A DNA stretch of 64,000 nt from Notospermus geniculatus (lineage: Eukaryota; Nemertea; Pilidiophora; Heteronemertea; Lineidae), in assembly GCA_002633025.1 (NCBI GenBank), contig NMRB01001487.1, positions 115,202 to 179,201 on the forward strand. The letters are read 5' to 3'. Position numbers and translations under genes: made by a program. The notes below the pieces were generated by a model, which saw only the letters and a list, made by a program, of their open reading frames with translations, was not told the origin of the DNA and did not search any database. Shown here one piece after another: positions 12,501-24,500 of the stretch; within the stretch, counting starts at the first letter, position 1, and each line of letters begins with the position of its first letter.

Positions 12501-15500
12501 TGTAGTATTTTTTCGCTGGGGCGGGCACTTTGAGCAGATGAGCTCAACGGACATGGGCTTGGCCTTTGGCGCCGGTTTTGGGCGGTGATCTGGGGCCTCT
12601 CCCAGAAAAATTTTGAAAACTAGACGCTCTGAGATGTGATTTGAGGTCAAGTTCCTGCACTCTGAGATACCAGTATGAACAATAATGATCTTTTATCCCA
12701 TTTTAATTTTGCTGGAAATTTTTTTTTGCACAATTTGCCTTGGGGGGGGGGGGCATTTGCCCCCCTACCTACAGGCCTCTTTTCGATGTTGATTTACCCT
12801 CCATCACAAACGAAGAATGCTGCCCTACAATGGAAGACTGCAGTGTCTGCATATTGCAGTCTTCCCTTGTACAGCCTCTGCAGCCTTTCCTATTCAGTGA
12901 AGTGGACAATGTACATGTATAATAACATCATTAGATACTGCTCTCCTTTCTTGCAAAATTATTCAGAGCTGCCACCTAAAACAAGCAGGGTTTCCGCCAG
13001 AGGGTAAAATGGGTAAAATTCCGTACCCTAAAATTTTTCGAGGGTACGGATCCGTACCCTCAAAAATTTGATAACTTCACATATTTATCAGCAGTATTCA
13101 TTGTTTTTCACCATTTAACATCATATTTCACCATGGAAAGTGATTTTATGCTTCAAAATACGCCTAAAATGGCACTAAACATCGTTTAAAACCAAAATAA
13201 ACAAATAAAAATAAAAATTTTTCAAAAAAAATTTTTTTTTCCAAAAAAATATTTTTTTTGGTCCGTACCCTCATTTTTTTTTTCTGGCGGAAACCCTGAC
13301 AAGGGAGATATGGCATAAAATGCAAGACCGCAGTAAGTGCAGTTACTGTCAGTCTTCATTTGGAGGGCAGAATGGATCTGACTGGGAACTGAACCCAGCA
13401 CCTCAGAAATAACACTATTGATGTTTCCACTATATCACTATGACCGCCATAGCCGTCTCATTATCCCAACATGCCAAGTGATAAAAGGTCAGCAGAAAAT
13501 TATATCGAAATGTCAAAAGGAAGGCATGAGATAAAGAGGTCATCACCCCCTTCCTGTAAAGAGTCGGAACTCGAATAGGAAGCCAGTGTATACATGACAA
13601 ATGGCGGGATATTTATAGCGACATGAATCCTATCGACAGACCGCATCTCGTGCATTGTGGGAGAGAGATACGGAAACCGCTGTCAAGTTGAAGGGATTTA
13701 ACAACGCCACGGCGATGTATCAAGATGGTGGTGTCTTACGTTGATGTAATTACTCACTATATGATCTTGTCGTACTGCGTGATCGTCACACTGTGGTGGA
13801 AATAATTGGAGGTGAAGTTCATTTGATGAGTTTAACCCTTTCTTCCCAGTATGCAAATAAAATTTTTGTGTTCATTCAAGAGGCCATGAAAACATGGAAT
13901 TAATGATGGTGACACATTAGTGTTTCCGCCAGAGGGTACTCAGGGTATTATGTGAGTACCCTCAAAGGAACAGAAAAGGGCCATTTTCTTTAATTTCATG
14001 GGGTTTTTGCTGATTTTGATGAAATTATTACCCTCAAAAAAATTTCTGGCAGAAACCCTGACATACCAGTGTTTATCACATCCGTTGGAACGTTTCCGTT
14101 TCTGTCCAAACGGTTTTGGACATATGGTGAACCGGTGTCATCCCATTTCGCCTACTCCTATTTCGCCTAAACTCATTTCGCCTAAACCCATTTCGCCTAA
14201 ACCCAGATTGCCTACTTCCCATTTCGCCTAATACCCATATCGCCTACTTCCCATTTCGCCTAACCATCGTCTGTCATGTCTGTGTCACATACCTCCGGCA
14301 ACAATTATCAGTTTCCTTACCATATCCGTTGATCGCAGTTTTTGAACATTGTTCAATTTTTGAGATTAACGATTCGAATCCCAGGAAATGGAATCCCAGG
14401 GGATTTTTATATATAACTTGGGAAATCCCTCACTTCAACCATGCCGCACAAGGCGGCAAAAGGACTTTTCATCGGTTTGATGTGTCATGGCCGTCGCATT
14501 GTTGATGTCATGCAATAAACGGACATGATGATCGCAATGCAATCAACTTGGTACGTGTCGCCGGATTACCGGTAGTCCGACAAGTAGCTGGGACACCTTG
14601 TAGGGTTAAAAACAGGCAGCTTTGATCAGGGACAACTCACTTACATTTACTGCTATAAAGGCCCGTTTCCACATGAGCGTTTTACGCCACGTTTTGATGC
14701 TTCGCCCACCGTTTGGAAGCAGAGCGGCGGAAAATAACAAAAGATTTGACGCATCACGCAGCGTGAAACACTCATGTGGAAACGGGCCTTGCTTAAATTT
14801 ACCTAAGCTATCAGCAATATTATACCACCATCTGTCATATCTCCAGTTCACCACAATCACACATCAATAACAAAATGACAGCTATCAAGTCCAGGGTCAA
14901 CAAGTCCACACTCAATATACTTCAAAATTGTGTTTTCGATCTGCCTAGAAAATCATTATTACTAATGAAAGGTTATATGCTTGCCGCCAAATATCAGATA
15001 TGCCCTATGTAATCATAGTAGTGGTTCAATCAGAACAGATAAGGAGTGTGTTCACTTCAATTAACGTACCGAAGCGTTTGGCTACATTTACATGTAGGAT
15101 GATCAAAAGCAAGATTTTATTGATGACATTTTAATGCCATATGAAGCCAGGAAGATCAAATAGAATACTGTAAGACGAAGAGAGTTTGAAAGATTGACTG
15201 ATATGTGCTGCTAGGCTAAAGCCAGGCGAACATCGCACTTGCAACTCGAAGCAACTGATCTGATCAGTCGCTGGTGATGTACGCGCTGTGTGCACATCGC
15301 AAATTCAGCAACTCAACTAGGAGGATCCAATCCGTCGTCATGTTCTGACCCCGTACATCGCACATTGCGACTAGCAGCAACTCGGGTAACATCTGAGGCT
15401 TGTGAGACTTGACGAGACTAGGTTTCGTTCAGAAAACTGGCACTGATCAGTCGCAAGCCTGCAAACATCGCAGTGAATGATCGAAACTGGGTACAACTAG

Positions 15501-18500
15501 TCGCTAAAAAGTTGAACATGTGCAACTCGCAGCGACTGGCAAAATGTCAGTTCCACCAAGTCACAAGGGTGCGTACATCAACCATTTGACTGATCAGTCG
15601 CCTCCAGTTCAAGCTAGATCCTCCAGTCCCCAGTAGCTCAGTGGCGACTAGTTGTCTCAGTTGCAAGTGTGATTGTACGCTAGGCTTCAGATATGGTACG
15701 TCTTTTTTTCCATGCAGCCTGTGTAGCCTATAAAATGCATTCAGCACGGACTGCTTCCATGGGACCCTAGCCCACTACCTCAATAGGTGTCACTAGTGGT
15801 TACAACTATCGAAATGAAACTGACATCCCAGTCCTGATCAATTTAATTTTCTCACACAAAAGGAATCCATTGTATAGGACCTGGTTTCGGTGTGCTGCCC
15901 TCTATCACAACTGTGATCCCATGCAAATTACTAGGCCATGGCTGGGGGGATAGGCCGAACCAAATAACTGCGGGTACAATGACCAAGGCGAGACTGGACT
16001 ACGGTGCCTGGTGGTTGGATGATCATCAAGAGGTAGCATCCCCAATGCAGGAGGCCAAGACAGTTCTTTCAGTTGCACAACAAGAAGAAATCAACAGTCC
16101 TAAAGAAAGACAGCTTGTGGATTGAATCAATCCTTTTGCCTACTCCTTATTCACTACACAGTGATGATTGATCCAAAACACCGATTCCACAGTTCCCCGA
16201 TCAGTCTTACAGGTTACCGCAGGATAATGAATAACTAACGGAATTCATCTTCATCAATACTATGTCAATAGCAACTTCCAGATCAGATTGAACGCCGAGA
16301 TGCAACGACACTCGATCAATTTCTTGCTCAGTATGTTTCGGAGAAAATGCTTCACAATCGACCTGATCAACTGTGACTGACGAAACATTCCAAAAGCCTA
16401 TCGTTGTTCTTGACAACTTATAGACGAAAATTTCGGATCCAAGGGGGGGGGCGGGGCACACCCCCCTTTTGGCCAACAAATCTGTAAAATCGACTGAAAT
16501 TCTGGAATAGCGCCCAGTTTCTATTCTAACCAGATAACAACTAGACTTTACTGACTGTCCAGGCGCAGATCCAAGGGGGGCGCACGCCCCCCTTTCGGCC
16601 AACAAATCAGTAAAATTGACCGTGAAATTCTGAAATTTGGAGCAAATCATTGAAATTCACCACATGTTTCAATGTTTCTAGCACAGTGCGGCCCCCTCTT
16701 TGCCAGAATCGTGGATCCGCCGCTGGTGACCACATTGTCAAAGGTGAGACAGGGCAACAGCAGGGTCGGACAAACACAATGAAATTGACAAGTCCGACGT
16801 CATTCAGGCGGTTCGCTATTTGGAGCAAATCTTTGAAATTCACTGCAGATTTCAATGTTTAGTAGGACACGGCGCCCCCTCTTTTCCCAGAATTTGGATC
16901 CACCCCTGTAGGCTGTAGCGCGAACTACAGTAANNNNNNNNNNNNNNNNNNNNNNNNNNNNNNNNNNNNNNNNNNNNNNNNNNNNNNNNNNNNNNNNNNN
17001 NNNNNNNNNNNNNNNNNNNNNNNNNNNNNNNNNNNNNNNNNNNNNNNNNNNNNNNNNNNNNNNNNNNNNNNNNNNNNNNNNNNNNNNNNNNNNNNNNNNN
17101 NNNNNNNNNNNNNNNNNNNNNNNNNNNNNNNNNNNNNNNNNNNNNNNNNNNNNNNNNNNNNNNNNNNNNNNNNNNNNNNNNNNNNNNNNNNNNNNNNNNN
17201 NNNNNNNNNNNNNNNNNNNNNNNNNNNNNNNNNNNNNNNNNNNNNNNNNNNNNNNNNNNNNNNNNNNNNNNNNNNNNNNNNNNNGGGGCGCTGCGATCAT
17301 GCGAGATGTGAAATTGGTGTATTTGCTCATAAAATCTGTGAATCCCTAAATGTAGGATCAACATGTTCGAATATCTAGTATCTAGTGCTCTGTGGTAACT
17401 CAGACGCGGATCCAAGGGGGGGGTGCACGCCCCCTTTCGGCCAATAAATCTGCAAAACTGAGCGTGAAATTCTGAAATTTGGAGCAAATCATTGAAATTC
17501 ATCGCATATTTCTTTGTTTCTAGCGCACTGGCCCCCCCCCCCTATTTTCCGAAATAGTGCATCCGCCCCTGTAACTCTCAAGAACCCCCCTAAGAAGTCC
17601 CCTCTGACCCCCCTACCATGAAGACTCTGATATTTGCTCATACAATCTGTGAATCCTTACCTTAGGATCAACATGTTCAAATATCAAGTATCAGTGAAGA
17701 ACCAGCAGGTTTACAGGCAATCAATGAACTGGCAATGAACTCAATAACAACATACACGTTTCCTGCAGGATGTACTACTGCATACAATATTATGGGAGGT
17801 ATGCTACCGGTTACGGCATCCGTACCTCATTTTTGCAAATTTTCCAGGACAACAGGGCTGTACAGGAGATGACAATACAACACCACATCTCAGTGGTACC
17901 GACTGCTCGTTAGGAAACAATCGGACAAGAATATCGCATATTATGGAGGTTTTTGCTCTACGGTTGTGTACTATACCATACCATGTAGACAGGATGTGTG
18001 TAGCCACACATACACAGCACAAAGCACATAATGGGAATTCCATTGGAATTCATGATTGAATAACTGCACATCACAAGCACAAGTTTCAGCAGTGGTTACA
18101 GGAGATATTTAGACAGTCCTTGGCTAACGACCCGTGACATTTTCAGGCACAAATATCAACCACAGAAAATCATAGCAGCAAGATTTATCAACACAGTGAA
18201 GGGTACTTACAGAAGTGGCGGCCATGATGAAAACCATTCTGAGATTTGTAACGCTAAATCTGATTGGCTGAGCGTGAGAATTGGATGAATTTGTAATCCA
18301 ATGGCGGTTGTTGTCTCACTGACCTCAACACTGTCGGCTCAAGAGAGTGTGGGGACAAAGGGAGAATGTGTCATTATTATGATTAGGGTCATGGGGGCAG
18401 GTGATAACCACAACAGCAGATCAAGAGGTCTGGCCGAGATCTGGTTCAACCCGGTTGAACAATAGGAGTCGTGCATGTATTGTATTGAAGTACAATAGAA

Positions 18501-21500
18501 TACGTTTGTGGTTTGGCTCACGATGGGGTGAAATATTCTGCATAACTGATAATTATTTGAACGGGAATTAATGCATGAATTTGACAATGTTTACCAAATA
18601 ATATCCATTGCAGGTACACATGCCTGAAATATGGAGGACAACTTTTTATCAAGATAGGGTGAAAACGCAACAAACTTCAACCCAAGATGATCAAATTAAG
18701 AGTACATTATCCACACAACACTATGACATGTGTCGGAAATTCGAATCCTGTTATGTTGACCTTAGTCTTTTTTAGTAAGTGTCATTTGTTGTTGGTCAAC
18801 TTTGTTACTAATTATCCCACGCATATCCGTTTGGGATGTCTTCTGAGAATTAGCCTACGCATTGCATGATTCATAGGGCCTATGATCACAGTCACATGTT
18901 AGATATTGTAGAGTCAGTTATGAGAAAGAATTCATCGAGTTAAGTTGAATATCCATCTTCATCCTTCCATCGTTCTCTTAACTCCCTGGGGCCTGTTTCA
19001 TAAAGTAACTTTAAGCTAGTGGTACCATTAACTTCAATGCATTTTCCATTTGGTTAAAGGTGCCATTAGCTTAAAGTTACTTTATGAAACATGCCCCTGT
19101 CTTGAACCAGGACTTCAAGTCAACCCGCAAACTATCACATGGTGCCGTCACCAGGATAACACAACGCAATCCTTTCAAAAAGCTACATGACATGCCAGAA
19201 GATGGATAAAGTCGAGATCTTGTGGGCCAAACGGGCCATTTTAGTGGAGGACTTCGATAAGGATTACGACATCATTAGCAAGAAGAAAACAGATCTGTCC
19301 GAAGACGAAATCACGGAAATCGAAGCAACATTAGAAGAGCTGACGGTGACATGAAACGTCTATGGCAAGCGGTTTGTCCACTTTATATAAAATCTATGAT
19401 TTTGAATTAAAAACCTATATTTTGTCGACAAAATCACAGTTTTTGACTCAAAAACATAGATTTTGTTCTCCGAACTACCATTTTGTCTTCAAAATCATAG
19501 ATTTTATCAAAATATAAGTTATAACCCCCATTTTATAACAAAATCTATGATTTTGTATCGCATCGACCATTTTAGCTTCAAAATCCTAGTTTTTGACAAA
19601 ATGATGGTTGTAACCCCCACTTTAGCTCAAAAACCTAGATTTTATCTCAAAATCCTAGTTTTTGATTGAAGCAGTTTGTCCACTTGATTCAAAATCCTAT
19701 ATTTTGAACCGGTAACTGTGGTTTTGACTCATAACTATGGTTTTATAAAATGTACCTAAAATGTATGTAAACAGTACATACCGGTACCTGGAATCGAGGT
19801 TCTGCATAGCAACAGTAACTATGATTTTAGCTACGCCCTAAAAGCATGAAAAAGTATCAAAATACCAGTTACAACCACTATTTTGACAAAATCTATGATT
19901 TTAAGGCTAAAATAGTTGTTACCGACAAAATCTAGGTTTTTGAGCTAAAATGGGGGTTGTAACCATCATTTTGTGAAAAACTAGGACTTTGAAGCTAAAA
20001 TGGTAGATGCGATACAAAATCATAGATTTTTGTTATAAAATGGGGGCTATAACTTACATTTTGATAAAATCTATGATTTTGAAGACAAAATGGTAATTCG
20101 GAGAACAAAATCTATGTTTTTGAGTCAAAAATTATGATTTTGTCGACAAAATATGTTTTTGATTCAAAATTATAGATTTTGTATAAAGTGGACAAACCGC
20201 TTGCCATAAACGTCGCTGAAATTGAGTGATAGATGGATTATTATCAAGCAGCAAGGAGAATTTGCAGTGACCAACGGATTAAATTGTTAAGAAAAAGTGA
20301 ACACTGATAATGACAAAATCGAGAACATAGGGGAACGTTTCGACAGCACGAACAAACAGGATTTGCATTCAGAAAACCACGCCTTAGTCAGTGCATTCAT
20401 AGGAGGAGTTTCCGCCGCTAAGTGTGCCTATTATCGGGTTTTTCAGTGTCCAAAAACCACCGAGGAAAACTACAGCTTGATCAGATCGAGAAACTTGTGT
20501 TTCAATTGTTTAGGTAAGGCCACATAAAAAAAAGAAAGCTGGTGATCGTCCTGCCTGACCTGCGAAAACGGCCCCGACCCCGTTTTTTTTCAAAAAAATT
20601 TTTTTTTCAAAAATTTTTTTTCATCAAAAATAACTTTTTCTTCTTCTATTTTTTCCCCCCAAACGTTCAAATTGCCCTTTTACATATATTTTGACCATTG
20701 ACATCACTTGTTGTTCAGTTCATATCGCACCTGGGATACAAAGGACGCGATTTCAAGGCATTTGGTTTTTACCATTGACTCATTCTTCATGCCAATTCAC
20801 TGAAAAAAATCTTTAAATGAAATGGTCCATGGACCATGTGCTCACCGGGTTGGACATAACAGTCTCATGACAGAGGGATGAGCAATCTGGGTAAAGTCAT
20901 TCCCGAGTAGGTGCACTTTGGGTCACGTCGTTCCTGAGTTACAGCACTTTGACGATTTTCGATTTACGCCACCTGGCGGCCATATTGGATGTCCGATTGG
21001 GCGAGAACTTCACATGCACATAAAGGTCATCTGCAGAGGGCCACATAGCACATTGGAGCGCTTTGGGTCAAGTCGTCCCTGAGTTACAGCACTTTGATGA
21101 TTTTCGGGTTACGCCACCTGGTGGCCATATTGGATGTCCGATCAGGCCGAAACTTAACATGCACATAAAGGTCATCTGCAGGGGGCCACATAGCAAATTG
21201 GAGCACTTTGGGTTAAGTCGTTCCTGAGTTACAGCACTTTGATGATTTTTGGGTTACGCCACCTGGTGGCCATCTTGGAAGTCAAATCAGTCCGAAATTC
21301 GACATGCATGTAAAGGTCATCTAGAGGGATGTAAATATCAAATTTGAGCACTCCACGTCAAGTCGTTCCTGAGTAATAGCAGTTACTTGATTTTCAGGTT
21401 ACGCCACCTGGCGGCCATATTGGATGTCCAATCGGGCCGAAACTTGGTATTTTTAAAGGTACCCCTCCAATGCATGTTTATGCAAGATATGAAGTCGCTT

Positions 21501-24500
21501 GGTGAAATAATGACAAACTGTGGCAGGTTCGTCACTTTTGTCGAACTTTGACCTCTGTGACCTTGAAAAGTAGGTCAAATCAAAAACCCGTTATATATGT
21601 TATGTATCCTTATTAGATACACCTATGATAAAAATTTGGAGAAGATCTAGTCATTAGTTCAGGAGTTATTGCACTTTTTGTGTTTTCGGTTTCCGCCACC
21701 TGGTGGCCAAGCTAAGAGTCGAATCGGACCGAAACTTGGTGTCATGGGTCATCTGACCTAGGGGTATATATGTACCAAGTTTCAGATCAATAGCTCTGGC
21801 GGTTACGAAACGTGCCCTGCTAACGGAACACGACGACGACGACGGACGACGACGGACGACGGACGCACAACCATTGTATAAGCTCACCACGGTGAGCTAA
21901 AAAACCACTCCCCTTTACTCACCTCCTCCCCGAGAAAATGACGATCACCACTTTTTTTTATGTGGCCTAAGCATGAGGTGAGCAAGTGCAGTAGTCAGAA
22001 ATCGTGTCAGGTGTGTAATCGCAGGCATCATTCATGGATACATGATCATTTCACTCACGGTGCATCACAATCAGGATCACCGCAAACATCACCGCAATGA
22101 CTTTAGGAGGTGTCGCATTCAGTCAGGTTACAAGACAGCAGCACATCAGAGAGTCGGAGAAAAACCGCATATTGTTCCACTGCAAATTCAGAGGATACAT
22201 GTACGTGAGGACATTCAGAGGATTTGTCTACAGTCGCATACGCACAGGATCCAGCATGGAGACTGTACCTTTAGAAAATGGGAGGATTTAATTCATGCAT
22301 AAGGATAACAAAAAATTCAGTTTTCTTCAGGGGACACGGTCCCAGAGTTCAGTTTTCTTCAGGGACACGGTCCCAGAGTTCAGTTTTCTTCAGGGACACG
22401 GTCCCAGAGTTCAGTTTTCTTCAGGGGACACGGTCCCAGAGTTCAGTTTTCTTCAGGGACACGGTCCCAGAGTTCAGTTTTCTTCAAGGGACACGGTCCC
22501 TGAATTCAGTTTTCTTCAGAGGACACGGTCCCAGAGTTCAGTTTTCTTCAGGGACACGGTCCCACAGTTCAGTTTTCTTCAGGGACACGGTCCCAGAGTT
22601 CAGTTTCTTCAGGGGACACAGTCCCAGAGTTCACTTTCTTCAGGGACACGGTCCCAGAGTTCAGTTTCTTCAGGTGACACGGTCCCAGAGTTCAGTTTTC
22701 TTCAGGGACACGGTCCACAGTTTAGTTTTCAAATTTCGGATTTTCGTCGCTGGACCTATACATGTCAAACAGGTGCATGCCGCCACTGCCAGTTCAAGTG
22801 AAACCAAAGTGAACAATGACAATGACAAAAAGACCGAAATGAGAGACAAAAAATCAAAGTTTAGTTGCATCAGAGGGACACATTGGACTAAATAGATCGG
22901 TACAGATCTACAGTTACTTCAACATGCGTGTTTTCAGTTACCGATTCAGACATGGAATAAGATTGTGTTTCATATACTCAACGTCACATTTTGCATGTAA
23001 TCAGTATTTAGTAGTTTACGGTATATTTCAATTTTTCGGTCAACATTCTTGATTATTCATCAGATGAGACAAAGTGTGTCACATGATAACAAAACAACAC
23101 CCGAGTTGAGATTTAGGTTAGAGCGGTTACATGATATGTACATGTATGCTTATAAGCATCTTTAAATCATGAGGTCATTTAACATACGTAGGTTTCATTT
23201 TTCAGCTTAAGTCAACAGTCATTATAGACAAATCCCAAATTCCAAGATCTGCGCACTTCCGCCGAAATGGCAAACAGAACCTCGACCTGAAACCAGCTGA
23301 CGTGATGCAAACCATGATTCAGCAATGGTCGAGTCTGATGCAACGTCATCGAACTCACTGTCGTCACATGGTCGTGGGGTTTTCTGCGTCACGTCATTCA
23401 GTGTCAGATGATTTCAGACCGAGGTTCTGTTTGCCATTTCAGCGGAAATGTGCAGATCTTTCTCGTTTTCGTCAATTTGGGATTTGTCTATATTGTTTAT
23501 CACTTAGGTTCTAGTCACATGATGTCAACAGGGATGGAGTTCAGCATCAGTGGATTGTTAACAGAGCAACCTTTTTCGGCCGGCGGCAGTGTCAGAAATT
23601 CTCATCCTGTTGACCTTAGTCTTCTTAGTAATTGTCATTTGTTTATTGGTCAACTTTCATCTTACAGTTTGTTACTAATTTTCCCACAAATAGATATTAA
23701 GTTTAAGGATCTGTTTAGGATCGTCTTCTGAGAATTAGCCTATGTATTGCATGATTAATATGATCACAGCCACATGCTAGATTTGTAGAATAAAATCAGT
23801 TATGAGAAAGAATTCACCGAGCCGTGTGTAGCGACGGGACGTCGTGCGTAGTGACGGGACGTCGTGCGTAGCGACGGGACGTCATGTGCAGTGATGGGAC
23901 GTCTTGCGTATCGACGGGACGTTGTGCGTATCGACGGGACGTCGTTCTTAGTATGCCTATTACCCACAGCGCTTTCTAGCGTTGAGCTTTCCTATAAAAG
24001 CACCTGCGGACAACGAGTCTGTTCACTTTGGATTTCGTTTTCCGCCTGCGAGGACCGCCGCTTCCCCCTTTGTGCCGCCTCGTTCCTTCCACGGTACGTT
24101 GCTCTTCGGGTATGCGTTCGATTTCCCGCATTGTCCGATTTCCGTGGTATATGGAAAGGCTGGGCATAATACATGCTGCATACACCGACGACGACGAAGG
24201 CGTCCTCATCGAAGACAAAGACGGCGTCCTCATCGACGACAAAGACGGAGTCCTCATCGACGACGACGACGGCATCCTCAACGACGACGGCATCCTCATC
24301 GACGACGACGTCCTCATCGACAACGACGACGACGGTATCGACGTCCCTCGTCGGTATCGATGTCCCACATCAGTATCGGCGTACCGCGTCCGTATCGACG
24401 TACCGCATTCGTATCAACGACTCGAGTTCTTAGTCTGCCTATTACCCTCAGCGCCATCTAGCGTTGAGCTTTCCTATAAATGCACCTGTGGATAACGAGT

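Larger units (their letters stand above)
19203..22160 (+). pseudogene. BEL/Pao gag, interrupted by two insertions
   Basis: The first piece opens [20 protein letters not shown] and ends at a TGA (19352-19354) at the fold-back insertion edge. The second (from ~20297) carries the gag cysteine region [12 protein letters not shown]...[10 protein letters not shown]. The third (from 21968) continues the zinc-knuckle region with [16 protein letters not shown]. The 1450 bp insertion at 20518 falls inside a C-X2-C-X3-H-X4-C knuckle: its first cysteines lie left of the insertion and its His and last Cys right of it. Several stops make it non-functional. Confidence 0.65.
18731..23822 (+). mobile_element. 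Decayed BEL/Pao LTR retrotransposon with nested insertions
   Basis: Related segments at 18731 and 23590 (both beginning TGTC.GAAATTC and sharing TGACCTTAGTCTT, GAGAATTAGCCTA and AGTTATGAGAAAGAATTCA) are the LTRs. After the left one comes a primer-binding-like TGGTGCCGTCACCAGGATA, typical of BEL/Pao. Then follow gag pieces at 19203-19358, ~20215-20517 and 21968-~22160. The gag is split by a fold-back element and a TAA-flanked element. No protease, reverse transcriptase or integrase is recognisable, so the internal region is deleted. A 13-unit tandem repeat and another MITE fill the rest. Confidence 0.7.

Noticed and set aside
16800-17502. Minus-strand ORFs of 176 and 216 codons
   Set aside because: Mostly translated from the N gap.
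21666-21890. 74-codon ORF shared with 58543-58761
   Set aside because: Conserved only because both are copies of one repeat; it is not a recognisable domain.
22317-22735. CRISPR-like direct repeat array
   Set aside because: Units are contiguous with no variable spacers, in an animal genome.
22278-22895. 205- and 168-codon ORFs over the 31-bp array
   Set aside because: Both frames repeat the same [12 protein letters not shown]-like unit; frame openness is a property of the tandem repeat.
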